From NCBI GenBank assembly GCA_023665275.1, contig JAMPEF010000005.1:1-64000 (forward strand): a stretch of DNA of 64,000 nt, given 5' to 3'. The notes beneath the pieces are model-generated. The model was not told where the DNA came from. It was given only the letters and a program-made list of their open reading frames with translations, and did not search any database. Made by a program: the position numbers and the translations under genes. Source of the stretch: Alistipes senegalensis (GTDB lineage Bacteria; Bacillota; Clostridia; Oscillospirales; Ruminococcaceae). Below, one piece after another: positions 32,397 to 41,607 of this stretch (position 1 is the stretch's first letter; every line of letters starts with the position of its first letter).

Positions 32397-33677
32397 ATGA
32401 ATTATAAATTTGAAACAATGCAGGTTCACGCCGGACAGGAAACGCCAGACCCTACAACCGATGCCCGTGCAGTACCTATTTATGCGACAACTTCATATGT
32501 TTTCAAGGACTCCGCACAGGCTGCCGGACGTTTTGCACTCACGGAGGGCGGAAACATCTATACACGCCTTATGAACCCTACTTCAGATGTCTTTGAAAAG
32601 AGAATAGCTGCTCTTGAGGGCGGTGCGGCAGCACTGGCTACAGCGTCAGGCTCGGCGGCGATAACATACGCTGTCCAAAATATAGCCACAGCCGGCGACC
32701 ATATTGTTTCCTCGACAAATCTTTATGGTGGTACTTATAATCTTTTTGCCAATACACTTGTTGAACAGGGACTTACTACAACGTTTGTCAATCCCACTGA
32801 CCCTGAAAATTTTGAAAAGGCTATCCAGCCGAATACAAAATTAATTTATGCGGAAACTCTCGGTAATCCTAATTCCGACGTTATAGACATTGAGGCAATT
32901 TCAGAAATCGCCCATAGACACGGCATTCCGCTTATCGTTGATAATACATTTGCCACACCATACCTGCTCCGACCCATCGAACACGGTGCGGATATTGTAG
33001 TACATTCCGCCACAAAATTCATAGGCGGACACGGTACAGTAATGGGTGGTGTCATAGTTGATTCCGGTAAATTTGACTGGTCACAGAATGATAAATTTCC
33101 GGCACTTTCAAAGCCTAATCAGTCATATCACGGCGTTGTTTTCACGGAGGCTTGCGGAAATATAGCGTACATAATGAAAATCCGTACAACCCTTATGCGT
33201 GACCAAGGTGCGACGATTTCACCGTTTAATTCATTTCTTCTTTTACAAGGTCTTGAAACACTCTCACTCCGTCTTGAAAGACACGTCGAAAACGCCCTTA
33301 AAGTCGTTGATTTCCTGAATAATCACCCACAGGTTGAAAAGGTAAATCACCCATCGCTTGAAACCGGAAAGGCAAAAGAACTTTATGACAGATATTTTCC
33401 GAATGGTTCAGCGTCAATTTTCACATTTGAGATAAAAGGAAATGCCGATACTGCTAAAAAATTCACTGAAAGTCTTGAATTATTCTCACTGCTTGCGAAT
33501 GTCGCTGATGTAAAATCGCTTGTAATTCACCCAGCCTCAACGACACATTCACAGATGAATGAAGATGAATTACTTTCCGCCGGAATAAAGCCGAATACCA
33601 TAAGGCTTTCCATAGGTACGGAGCATATAGATGATATTATATCAGACCTCGCAAAAGGTTTTGATGCAGTAAAATAA
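32397..33677 (+). CDS. Second O-acetylhomoserine sulfhydrylase-type PLP enzyme
   Basis: This 426-residue paralog of the preceding gene has the same motifs in order: [10 protein letters not shown], the SGSAA loop, [10 protein letters not shown], and [12 protein letters not shown] with the PLP lysine. The two differ widely outside the motifs, so they are old paralogs or separate acquisitions rather than a recent copy. This one is closer in motif wording to classical MetY (IGGHGT). It has its own promoter and lacks the tRNA-like leader, so the two genes are regulated differently. Confidence 0.9.
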   Translation: MNYKFETMQVHAGQETPDPTTDARAVPIYATTSYVFKDSAQAAGRFALTEGGNIYTRLMNPTSDVFEKRIAALEGGAAALATASGSAAITYAVQNIATAGDHIVSSTNLYGGTYNLFANTLVEQGLTTTFVNPTDPENFEKAIQPNTKLIYAETLGNPNSDVIDIEAISEIAHRHGIPLIVDNTFATPYLLRPIEHGADIVVHSATKFIGGHGTVMGGVIVDSGKFDWSQNDKFPALSKPNQSYHGVVFTEACGNIAYIMKIRTTLMRDQGATISPFNSFLLLQGLETLSLRLERHVENALKVVDFLNNHPQVEKVNHPSLETGKAKELYDRYFPNGSASIFTFEIKGNADTAKKFTESLELFSLLANVADVKSLVIHPASTTHSQMNEDELLSAGIKPNTIRLSIGTEHIDDIISDLAKGFDAVK

Positions 33678-33683
33678 TTATAT

Positions 33684-33713
33684 AAAATACGGGTATTATG
33701 CCCGTATTTTTAT
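33684..33713 (+). terminator. Terminator of the second metY-type gene
   Basis: AAAATACGGG (33684-33693) pairs with CCCGTATTTT (33701-33710). Confidence 0.8.
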
Positions 33714-33720
33714 TTTCCTC

Positions 33721-33749
33721 TTGACGTTTCTGAAAAAATGTGATATACT
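33721..33749 (+). promoter_or_regulatory. Promoter of the DEAD-box helicase gene
   Basis: TTGACG (33721-33726) and TATACT (33744-33749) are 17 bp apart with a TGA extension. Confidence 0.6.
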
Positions 33750-33785
33750 TTTTATAAGACTTGTTTTTAAAAGAAAGGAATTATA

Positions 33786-35498
33786 ATGCATTTTAATGAA
33801 TTGAACTTATCACAGGAAATTTTACAGGCTGTTGATGAACTCGGCTTTACAGAAATGACCGAAATTCAACAGCAGAGTATTCCCCTTATTCTTGAGGGAA
33901 AAGACGTTATAGGACACTCAAATACTGGTACGGGCAAAACTGCCGCTTTCGGTATTCCGGCGGTTGAAAGCATAACCGATACAAAAAATTTAAACGTACT
34001 TATTCTATGTCCCACCCGTGAGCTCGCTATGCAGGCACACGGTGAAATACGCAAATTTGCAAAGTACAAAAGGGGAGTAAAGCCAGTTTCTGTATATGGC
34101 GGTGCAAGCATGGAAAAACAGATATTTGAAATCAAACGTGGTGCAAATATCGTTATAGGAACTCCCGGACGTATTCTTGACCATATCCGTCGGCGTACAA
34201 TTAAATTAAATAATATCCGCTGTGTTGTACTCGATGAAGCGGACGAAATGTTAAACATGGGTTTCAGAGAGGATATAGAGGCAATACTCTCAGAAGTTCC
34301 GGAGGAAAGGCAGACCGTTCTTTTTTCCGCAACAATGCCACCGGCTATTCTCGCCATAACTGAAACATATCAGAAAAACCCCGTACACGTTGAAATAAAA
34401 TCTCCACAGAAAACAGTAGGACTTATTGAACAGTTTTATTTTGAAGTCGCTATGGGTCGTAAGACCGATGCACTTAAACTGTTATTATCGGCATATTCTC
34501 CGACGTCGGCGATGGTTTTCTGTAATACAAAGAAAATGGTTGATGATTTGACGGAAGAACTCGTAAAATCAGGGTTCAGAGCTGTGGGAATACACGGCGA
34601 TATGAAACAATCACAGCGAACACAGGTTATGAACAGTTTCAAAAATAAATCGGTTGAAATTCTTGTCGCTACTGACGTCGCCGCCCGTGGAATAGACGTC
34701 AGCGGTGTTGACGCTGTTTTTAATTACGATTTGCCACAAGATAATGAATACTACATACACCGCATAGGACGTACCGGACGTGCAGGGCATACCGGAACAG
34801 CTTATACACTTATAAGCGGTCGCCGACAGTTCTATGAACTCCGTGAAATTGAACGATACACAAAAGCAAATATCATTGAAAAGGCTTTACCGATAAAATC
34901 TGAAATAACCGCTATGAAACAGGAAAATATTATTTCAGAAATATCAGCAGAAAATAATATAATCCATGAATCTTATGAAATTCTTGAAAGGCTTGCTGAA
35001 TCCGGTATTGATTACCGTGAAACCGCTGCAAGAATTATATCCGCACGGCTTAAAGCTGAGATTGAAAATATCCCCGAATTTGAAAGACCACGTCCGCTTA
35101 AAAAAGGCAGAAAAGGCACACAGACCGTCAAGGTGGATATAAACATAGGCAGAAACAAACATATAGCACCTAATTTTATACTTGGCGCACTTGTCGACGC
35201 AACAGGTATGTCCGGACGTGATTTCGGAAAGATAGATATATTTGATACACACACGACCGTTGAAATTCCGGAGACTGAAAAAGATTACATACTTGACAGC
35301 ACAAATCCTATGAAAATTAACGGAAACAAAGTTGAAGTCAAGCTATACAAAGGTGCGGAAATGAAAAACAGACATTATGAAAATCCGGAAAAACCTAAAT
35401 TTGACCGCAAAGCCCGTGCATACGGGAGCAGGAAAAAGAATGATGTCTATAACGACTATATCCCGAATCGTAAAAAACGTACCAAAAAAAGACACTGA
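33786..35498 (+). CDS. DEAD-box ATP-dependent RNA helicase
   Basis: This 570-residue helicase has all the core motifs: an N-terminal Q motif (FTEMTEIQQQSIP), NTGTGKT, PTRELAMQ, DEADEML, SATMP and HRIGRTGRAG. The C-terminal part (about 460-530) contains a DbpA/RRM-like domain with IGRNKHIAPNFILGAL, as in DeaD/CshA relatives that act on structured rRNA. The end is Lys/Arg-rich. It is probably a cold-induced or ribosome-assembly helicase. It is followed by a 33-residue membrane peptide gene. Confidence 0.95.
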   Translation: MHFNELNLSQEILQAVDELGFTEMTEIQQQSIPLILEGKDVIGHSNTGTGKTAAFGIPAVESITDTKNLNVLILCPTRELAMQAHGEIRKFAKYKRGVKPVSVYGGASMEKQIFEIKRGANIVIGTPGRILDHIRRRTIKLNNIRCVVLDEADEMLNMGFREDIEAILSEVPEERQTVLFSATMPPAILAITETYQKNPVHVEIKSPQKTVGLIEQFYFEVAMGRKTDALKLLLSAYSPTSAMVFCNTKKMVDDLTEELVKSGFRAVGIHGDMKQSQRTQVMNSFKNKSVEILVATDVAARGIDVSGVDAVFNYDLPQDNEYYIHRIGRTGRAGHTGTAYTLISGRRQFYELREIERYTKANIIEKALPIKSEITAMKQENIISEISAENNIIHESYEILERLAESGIDYRETAARIISARLKAEIENIPEFERPRPLKKGRKGTQTVKVDINIGRNKHIAPNFILGALVDATGMSGRDFGKIDIFDTHTTVEIPETEKDYILDSTNPMKINGNKVEVKLYKGAEMKNRHYENPEKPKFDRKARAYGSRKKNDVYNDYIPNRKKRTKKRH

Positions 35499-35517
35499 AA
35501 ACAAGAGGTGAGCAGGT

Positions 35518-35619
35518 TTGAGCCGTAACAATCACGAAAAAACAAAAGCCAAAAGAATAGCTGTTCTTATAGTGGCAATTCTTATGATACTTGGTGCTAT
35601 AATACTTCCTTTCCTTTAA
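35518..35619 (+). CDS. 33-residue single-span membrane peptide
   Basis: A TTG start at 35518 preceded by AAGAGGTG (7-bp spacing) opens a frame of 33 codons. The peptide has a basic N-terminus (KTKAKR) and one hydrophobic helix of about 19 residues (IAVLIVAILMILGAIILPF). It lies 19 bp after the helicase stop and just before a terminator, so it is the last cistron of that transcript. The well-placed ribosome site and clean helix argue that it is real. Its function is unknown. Confidence 0.6.
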   Translation: MSRNNHEKTKAKRIAVLIVAILMILGAIILPFL

Positions 35620-35623
35620 TAAA

Positions 35624-35660
35624 ATACTCCCGAAAGATACATTTTCGGGAGTATTTTTTT
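35624..35660 (+). terminator. Terminator of the helicase transcript
   Basis: ATACTCCCGAAA (35624-35635) pairs with the segment ending at 35654 and is followed by T8. Confidence 0.85.
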
Positions 35661-35677
35661 TGCAACTGGTCTGTGAT

Positions 35678-35711
35678 TTCGACAAATTCCGCACATCATA
35701 CATATTATAAT
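35678..35711 (+). promoter_or_regulatory. Spo0A box and -10 of the spoIIGA-sigE operon
   Basis: TTCGACA (35678-35684) is the exact complement of the Spo0A box TGTCGAA. A TATAAT lies at 35706-35711, with no good -35 box at the normal distance. In Bacillus subtilis the spoIIG promoter is likewise Spo0A-activated with a poor -35 spacing, so the same control is inferred here. Confidence 0.6.
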
Positions 35712-35749
35712 ATATACAGACAAGTAATGCAGATTTCAGGAGGTGTCAT

Positions 35750-36559
35750 GTGCAGACTATTTATGTTGATGTTCTGATTATATTGAATATATATGTAAAT
35801 TATTTTCTTCTGCGTATAACCGCACGGCTTACGCATTCGCCGCTGAAATTCCGTCGGTGCATAATAACTGCTGTCTATGGAAGCATATACTCACTTCTTA
35901 TACTTGCACCACACCTGAACGGTTTTATTAATATACTGATAAAATTTTTTGCGGCAGTGACGATAGTTGTTATTGCTTTCGGATTTCAGGGTAGGAAACG
36001 CTTTATTATAAATACAGCTGCTTTTTTTTCGGCTAACTTTATTCTTGCCGGAACTGTATACGCTGTATATTCGTGGCTTGAACCCGAATTTATGCATTTT
36101 AATAATTCATATTTTTATATAGATTTTTCACTTCTGTTGCTTGTCCTGACAACTGCTGTCATGTATTTTCTTGTATATATCGCTGAAAACTTTCTGTACC
36201 GTACACCTGAAGATACAGACTGTTACAACGTCATAATAAAATATAAGGACACTGTTGTAACCCTTGATGGTCTTGCTGATACCGGAAATTCACTGACAGA
36301 TTTCTTTTCCGGTTCTCCGGTCATAGTATGTGACAGGAAAAAATTCAGCGGAATAAAAAATAATGGAAGTATTCCTAAAGGTTTCCGGCTTCTGCCGTGT
36401 TCCACAATATCGGACAGCGGATTTATAGAAGTTTTCCGTCCGGACGAGGTTCTTATAAAGAATAATCTTTCAGGAGAACGAAAAAAAGTAGACGCTGTCA
36501 TAGGACTGGGTGAAAATTCCGGAAATGCTGTCTTTAATCCTAAAATTCTTAAAATCTGA
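35750..36559 (+). CDS. spoIIGA: Sigma-E processing peptidase SpoIIGA
   Basis: This membrane-embedded aspartic protease activates pro-sigma-E during sporulation. It has 269 residues: five or so membrane helices in the first 150, then a protease domain with the catalytic Asp in [10 protein letters not shown]. The start is GTG, with AGGAGG 6 bp upstream. It is followed 19 bp later by sigE, the conserved arrangement. The N-terminal [16 protein letters not shown] is typical of the family. Confidence 0.92.
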   Translation: MQTIYVDVLIILNIYVNYFLLRITARLTHSPLKFRRCIITAVYGSIYSLLILAPHLNGFINILIKFFAAVTIVVIAFGFQGRKRFIINTAAFFSANFILAGTVYAVYSWLEPEFMHFNNSYFYIDFSLLLLVLTTAVMYFLVYIAENFLYRTPEDTDCYNVIIKYKDTVVTLDGLADTGNSLTDFFSGSPVIVCDRKKFSGIKNNGSIPKGFRLLPCSTISDSGFIEVFRPDEVLIKNNLSGERKKVDAVIGLGENSGNAVFNPKILKI

Positions 36560-36578
36560 AGAGGAGGAAAATATATTT

Positions 36579-37277
36579 ATGAATATTCTGCAAATAATTC
36601 TTGAAAAATTCAGGGATATTTTTAACGATGATGTCTTTTATATAAACGGTTCGGATACTTTACCGCCACCGCTTACACGTCAGGAGGAAGAGGAGGTTTT
36701 TAAGGGACTTCTTGAAAATGACCCCTCCGCCCGTGACAGACTGATTGTACATAATTTAAGACTTGTTGTTTATATAGCGAAAAAATTTGAATCAACCGGA
36801 ATAGGTCTGGAAGACCTTATTTCAATCGGAACTATAGGTCTTATAAAGGCAGTAAATACTTTCTGTCCGACCAAAAATATAAAACTGGCAACATATGCAT
36901 CACGCTGTATAGAAAATGAAATACTTATGTTTTTACGGAAGTCATCACAGTACAGAAATGACCTCTCTATAGACGAGCCACTCAATATAGACTATGACGG
37001 AAATGAACTTCTTTTATCGGACGTCCTCGGAACTGATGACGATATTGTAAATAAGGGCATAGAAACTGAGGCGGAACGTGAAATATTACGCAATGCCGTT
37101 GCGGAACTATGTGACCGTGAACGTGAAATTATGGAAATGCGTTTCGGACTTATCGACGGCAAGGAAAAAACTCAGAAAGAAGTCGCCGAACAGATAGGTA
37201 TTTCACAATCATATATATCACGTCTTGAAAAGAAGATTATACATAAATTGCGTGTGAAACTTGAAAGTATAACATGA
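36579..37277 (+). CDS. sigE: Sporulation sigma factor E
   Basis: This mother-cell sigma factor is made as an inactive pro-form and cleaved by SpoIIGA. It has 232 residues: a short pro-sequence at the N-terminus, region 2 ([36 protein letters not shown]) and region 4 with an HTH ([19 protein letters not shown]). The start at 36579 has GAGGAGG upstream. SigE and SpoIIGA in tandem show that the organism carries at least part of the sporulation pathway. Confidence 0.93.
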   Translation: MNILQIILEKFRDIFNDDVFYINGSDTLPPPLTRQEEEEVFKGLLENDPSARDRLIVHNLRLVVYIAKKFESTGIGLEDLISIGTIGLIKAVNTFCPTKNIKLATYASRCIENEILMFLRKSSQYRNDLSIDEPLNIDYDGNELLLSDVLGTDDDIVNKGIETEAEREILRNAVAELCDREREIMEMRFGLIDGKEKTQKEVAEQIGISQSYISRLEKKIIHKLRVKLESIT

Positions 37278-37283
37278 ATGATT

Positions 37284-37322
37284 ATTCCGTGAAATTGTCA
37301 CCAGCGTTTCACGGAATTTTTC
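37284..37322 (+). terminator. Terminator of spoIIGA-sigE
   Basis: ATTCCGTGAAA (37284-37294) pairs with 37307-37317 and is followed by T's. Confidence 0.8.
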
Positions 37323-37353
37323 TGTATTTTATATTTTAAATTTTTATTTATAT

Positions 37354-37385
37354 TAACTGCACAAAATAAAAGTTTTGTGCAGTTA
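37354..37385. repeat. Perfect 13-bp inverted repeat in the spacer
   Basis: TAACTGCACAAAA (37354-37366) pairs with 37373-37385 around a 6-nt loop. There is no good T-run, so it may be a relic terminator or a protein site. Confidence 0.5.
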
Positions 37386-37427
37386 TATTTAACAAAATTA
37401 CAATTAAACTTTATTTTTCTATAAAAA

Positions 37428-37450
37428 AAAGCGGTTATCAAAACCGCTTT
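37428..37450 (-). terminator. Terminator of the Ro60-like gene
   Basis: AAAGCGGTT (37428-37436) pairs with AACCGCTTT (37442-37450) just past the stop codon. A/T runs flank it on both strands. Confidence 0.75.
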
Positions 37451-37452
37451 TT

Positions 37453-38916
37453 TTATTTTATTTTTGCATAACGTTCAGAGGAAATAACCTTTTCCATAAT
37501 GGAAGATGGCGAAATATCGCCGGATATAGTCATATCAAAAACCACGGGGGAGAATCCTGAAACAAGGGTCGCACCGGTTTCAGATATACTAACAGGCATA
37601 TTTGACTGCATACTATTGACATTCCAGAAAACAACATCTGGCAGTTTATAGCCGTTGACCTGATATTTCTTCTGCATGGTCTCAAAAAGCGGGAGACTGT
37701 TTCCGCCGGATATACAGTAATCAAATTCCATATCGGATATTATATATATTTTTGATGGCAATTCCTCAGTCGGAACTTTATTTTTAATAGCTGTTTTAAG
37801 AACCAAATCAAAAACGCCCTCAAGATTTGTATTTGCATATTCTGTAAATTTCATGCAGTATTGTATTTTCTGATATATGTCATCACCTTTTATTTCTATA
37901 ATACGTGGATTTTCAGAGAACGTTATAAAGTGATTTGCAAAAGCGCCTTTATTGTGTTCTGCAAAGTAAATACCCAACGAAAGAGCAACATCTAACGGAC
38001 GTACAGACTGATAATAGCTCCATGTCATAGAACCGGAAGTATCTATGACGGCTATGGCGTTTTCGTCGTTGTTGGCATAGTCGGGGAGGTTTTCCCATGT
38101 TACATTAAGTGAAAGTTTTTCGTTTTCGGTCAGATTTACAAGACATCTTCTTACTATTTCATACGGATAGAGAACCGATGTATTAATAGTATTTTCGCCT
38201 TTTTTTACTGATTCAAGATATTCTATATAACGTTCATTGTCATTTCTTAAAAAAGCCTTGCGGTATCTGAACATTGCACATGATGGCATTTTAGAATAGT
38301 CAAAAGTGTAGTCCGATTCTCTGAGACGGTTTTCAATTATATCAATATATTTTCTTAATGAAGAAAGTGTATGACGATATGTTTTTTCATTCATGCTGAG
38401 AAGTCGACACATTTTCTTACCAAGAGCTTTTGTTTCTGCTGATGACGCATTCACGGACGGCAACCACTTTGCAAGCAGCGAAATGTTTTTATTGTCATTC
38501 ATAGCCTGAATGTCAACTGAAAGCTGTTTTTTTATTTCTTCGATGGCTGTACTTTCGCACGGACTTCCGATAACTGTCATTAAGTCGTCATATCGTCCAT
38601 ATTCTGCAAAAAACGGAATATTTCTTTCTACTGCGTCGGGATAACATTTCAAGAGGGCTTTTATAGCTGTCCTGAAAAAGCGTCTTTCACCGAGACCACC
38701 TCTTATATCACGGACATAAAAAATAATCTTCATAGTTTTTTCTGGATTTTCGACATATGCACGAATTACAACATTAGCTATTTCCTTTTCGTCGGCATCA
38801 CGCATAGCACCAGCCCTGAAAAACAAGTCAAGACATTCATTTCCGGTTGTTGAGTAGGCTAAAGCACCGTTTTCAGTATATGTAACGGAACTTTCCTTTT
38901 TCAGATAATCAAGCAT
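37453..38916 (-). CDS. Ro60/TROVE-like protein (DUF2828) with C-terminal vWA domain
   Basis: This protein of 487 residues has a helical N-terminal region (about 20-270) rich in paired helices, resembling the HEAT-like ring of TROVE/Ro60 proteins. VRDIRGGLGERRFFR and FFAEYGRYDDL are characteristic of the DUF2828 family. A von Willebrand A domain follows, with an intact MIDAS start DTSGSM (292-297) and a later ISDMEFD. Ro60 proteins bind misfolded RNAs and Y RNAs and help RNA decay. The start at 38916 has AAAAGAGG upstream; the longer frame has no such site. A leader of about 500 nt precedes it, and WYL genes are divergent. RNA binding is inferred, not shown. Confidence 0.75.
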   Translation of the reverse strand: MLDYLKKESSVTYTENGALAYSTTGNECLDLFFRAGAMRDADEKEIANVVIRAYVENPEKTMKIIFYVRDIRGGLGERRFFRTAIKALLKCYPDAVERNIPFFAEYGRYDDLMTVIGSPCESTAIEEIKKQLSVDIQAMNDNKNISLLAKWLPSVNASSAETKALGKKMCRLLSMNEKTYRHTLSSLRKYIDIIENRLRESDYTFDYSKMPSCAMFRYRKAFLRNDNERYIEYLESVKKGENTINTSVLYPYEIVRRCLVNLTENEKLSLNVTWENLPDYANNDENAIAVIDTSGSMTWSYYQSVRPLDVALSLGIYFAEHNKGAFANHFITFSENPRIIEIKGDDIYQKIQYCMKFTEYANTNLEGVFDLVLKTAIKNKVPTEELPSKIYIISDMEFDYCISGGNSLPLFETMQKKYQVNGYKLPDVVFWNVNSMQSNMPVSISETGATLVSGFSPVVFDMTISGDISPSSIMEKVISSERYAKIK

Positions 38917-39427
38917 AAAATACCTCTTTTCTGTACACGGCTTTGTACAAGCCTTTGTTTTAACAAGACACATTAAAATTTTCCATAAATATGTAAAAAA
39001 CTGCTGTATGTGTCTTTCGGGGACAAAAGCCGTCAAGGTTCATTTCAATCTTATTTGGCAGATAAGCGAAAATATTGCTGTAAGAACCTTTCAGCTTTTG
39101 ATTTTTACACGATTCATTTTTCCACAGCGCCTGATGACGTTTCCGTCCGGCATACTGCGCCCCTGATATGATGCTGTCAGAATCGTTCATTAAAAGCGGG
39201 TATATATTACCCCCTATATATGCCCTTACAATTTTCACGGCTGAATGTTCTGATATTCAGTTAAATTCCCATAAACCGTCATACCATGAAAAGTTTAATT
39301 ACTTTCGGTGGTCATTGTAATGACATGGCTGTTGCGAAACTTTGTCAGCCCTCACCTAATACTAATATAAACTAATTAGAGGGTATTGGTTGCTGTATGA
39401 GCCGTTCCCTTGTATGTTCTAAGTATA
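38917..39427 (-). ncRNA. Long structured leader or candidate Y-like RNA region of the Ro60-like gene
   Basis: The minus strand from an extended -10 TGATATACT (39422-39430) to the gene start holds many helices and no convincing gene. CCCTC/GAGGG encloses CTAAT/ATTAG, followed by GGCTG/CAGCC and CTGAAT/ATTCAG. A nested fold has CGATTC/GAATCG (39110-39115 with 39180-39185) outside ACAGC/GCTGT and a GACG-GAAA-CGTC tip. Another fold is closed by AAGGTTC/GAACCTT (39035-39041 with 39084-39090) and contains CTTAT-CTGCCAA-ATAAG. That loop looks like a glycine GCC anticodon loop. Bacterial Ro60 genes often neighbour tRNA-mimicking Y RNAs, so this is a candidate. A simple long leader is the alternative. 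Confidence 0.45.
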
Positions 39428-39485
39428 TCACATCTTTCTGAAAAAATCATATAAAAAAATCTGCGAACTTATTTTTTTCTTGTAC

Positions 39486-39514
39486 TTGAAAAAATATTAT
39501 TTTTGTGTTATCAT
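39486..39514 (+). promoter_or_regulatory. Promoter of the WYL gene pair
   Basis: TTGAAA (39486-39491) and TATCAT (39509-39514) are 17 bp apart, ending 26 bp before the ATG at 39541. Confidence 0.5.
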
Positions 39515-39540
39515 TATATATGAAAGGACGTGTGCATTTT

Positions 39541-40658
39541 ATGGGTAGTTTTTCGGAACTGGTCAAAAATTTTGACAAGACAAGAAATTATATACGTGAT
39601 TTTTTTATTTATGGTTTCAAGGTAAGGAGCGATTTTGAACGGAAAAGCTCACGGACTTATGACGACGAAAAACGACGTATAGAGAGCTGGTTAAGCGACT
39701 ACATAAAGCATGATAACTCAGAACGTGGAAAACAAGTCTCTATTTCGCTTGACAGCGGCAGTATTTCCGAAAATCCACTTTATAATGCTTATTATTCAAA
39801 AAGTTTTACTGCAAATGATATAAAATTACACTTTTTTATTATTGACGTTCTCAGTGACGGAACTTCTATGACTGTTAATGAAATTACAGACAAAATTTAT
39901 GAATTATATAATGAACTCTTTGAAACTCAGACAATAAGAATCAAACTCCGTGAATATGCGGAAGAGGGGATTATAATTATCCGTAAAAAAGGGAAAATTT
40001 ATTATTATAGTCTTATTCCGGACAGAACAGACGAATTTTTAAAAAATTATCAGGGTCTTGCTGATGCAGTGAAATTCTTAACGCTATCGAAAATAAAAAA
40101 TATATAACCGTTGTTAATTTTCGTAATAAAAATAAAAAAATAGAAAATATAATACCTTTGCAGATTATGTCTTCATTGCAGACCGGCAGACGCTATCTGG
40201 CAATATATGTTGATAATCATTTTACTTCAATGCGTCTTGATTTCACTGAAAAAGTTATCTCCGGCAAGGTATGTGATTACTATGATGATATATATGACAA
40301 ATTTCTGAATTGCAGAAAATATTGTTTCAGTGCATCATTTGGTTTGTGGAAAAAACCTTGTGAAATTGAAACAATAACAATTGATTTTATTATTGACGAA
40401 AAAAATGAAAATTATGTCATTGAACGTCTTGAACGTGAAAAAGGAAGTGGTATTCTTGAAAAAATTGAAGATAATTATTTCCGGTTGACTGTAAAGACTT
40501 TTGATTCCAATGAACTTATACCGTGGATAAGAACGTTTACCGGTAGAATACTTTCACTGAACAGTGATAATAAGATGGTTACAAGACGTTTTTACAATGA
40601 TGTATGTCGTATGAAAAACATTATATACAAGGACGAAAATTATGAAAATATTTCATGA
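39541..40658 (+). pseudogene. WYL-domain regulator, split by a one-base frameshift
   Basis: The first frame (39541-40107) has a helical N-terminus and a winged-HTH-like part (MTVNEITDKIYELYNE, then an IRKKGKIYYYSL wing). It ends abnormally after ADAVKFL. The frame one base earlier is open from about 40083 to 40658 and continues with AIENKKYITVVNF and a WYL-type core with PLQIMSSLQTGRRYLAIYV. Adding one A near 40080 restores FLNAIENKKY, a normal WYL junction, giving about 370 residues. WYL proteins sense nucleic acid or nucleotide ligands and regulate defence or repair genes. The start at 39541 has GAAAGGA upstream. A sequencing error is possible. Confidence 0.75.
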
Positions 40659-41607
40659 AATATACAGCAATTATTTCCGGATAGCTTCTGAAATACTTAA
40701 ATTTCCGGAAATAACAAAAGAAGACAAAAATAAAATAATATCACGGCTTGGTTTCAGTGAAACAAGTCTTTATATCCCTGACGATTTATGGGGACTGCTA
40801 AAAAAAAATAATTCCGGAAATTATATTCCTGTCATAAAAAATAAACCTGTTTCAGTTCTTACTGAAATACAGAAACGCTGGATTAAGGCAAAACTTGAAA
40901 GTCCTAAAATAAATCTTTTTCTTGAAAAAGATATTATCAATTCTTTGAAAAAATGTCTTGAAAACGTAAAGCCTCTTTACAGTGAAAATAATTTCCGTTA
41001 TACTGACCGTTTCAGCGACGGCGACAATTTTTCTGACGTTAATTATCAGGAAAATTTTAGGAAAATTATTTCCGCTGTAAAAATGCATGAAATAATTGAA
41101 ATAAATTTCAACAGCAGAAACAATCAGAAAATAAGCGGTTTATACGTTCCTGTAAAAATACAGTATTCCCCGAAAAATAACCGTTTCCGCATACTTGCAT
41201 TTTCCGTACAGAAAGACCGCACCAGTATAATAAATATTGGCAGAATTACGGATATAAAAAATACCGGTGAAATATTTCATGAAAATATTTCCGTTGAAAG
41301 ATATTTCAGTGAGCATAAATGTCAGAATCCTGTGACCGTCCGTATATCAACCGAAAGAAACGCCACAGAACGTTTTTTCATGGAGTTTGCACCATATGAA
41401 AAGCGTACGGAATATGATTCAGAAACGGGTGTATGCATGGTTCAGCTATGGTATGACCGGTTGGACGAAACAGAATTATTAATCCGTCTGCTTAGCTTCG
41501 GTGCTGTGATAGAAATTGTTTCACCGCCGGAATTTCGCCGGAAAGCAAAAGAACGTATTGACAGACAATATGAATTACTACATAAAAAAACGCCGATTAT
41601 AAATTAA
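40642..41607 (+). CDS. Second WYL-domain protein
   Basis: This 321-residue protein overlaps the first WYL gene by 17 bp, with AAGGA 8 bp before the start. The N-terminal half is helical. The C-terminal half has a WYL core with IIEINFNSRNNQKISGLYVPVKIQ, split by strands, and a WYL C-terminal extension ending RLLSFGAVIEIVSPPEFR. Pairs of adjacent WYL genes usually form one regulatory unit. The divergent Ro60-like gene is the likely regulated partner by position. The ligand is unknown. Confidence 0.8.
   Translation: MKIFHEIYSNYFRIASEILKFPEITKEDKNKIISRLGFSETSLYIPDDLWGLLKKNNSGNYIPVIKNKPVSVLTEIQKRWIKAKLESPKINLFLEKDIINSLKKCLENVKPLYSENNFRYTDRFSDGDNFSDVNYQENFRKIISAVKMHEIIEINFNSRNNQKISGLYVPVKIQYSPKNNRFRILAFSVQKDRTSIINIGRITDIKNTGEIFHENISVERYFSEHKCQNPVTVRISTERNATERFFMEFAPYEKRTEYDSETGVCMVQLWYDRLDETELLIRLLSFGAVIEIVSPPEFRRKAKERIDRQYELLHKKTPIIN

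Noticed and set aside
38960..39238. A 92-codon open frame on the minus strand ahead of the Ro60-like gene
   Set aside because: It overlaps the paired regions of the candidate structured RNA, its composition is odd (Cys-, Lys- and Asn-rich with no domain) and no ribosome site precedes it. It is not excluded, but the RNA reading fits better.
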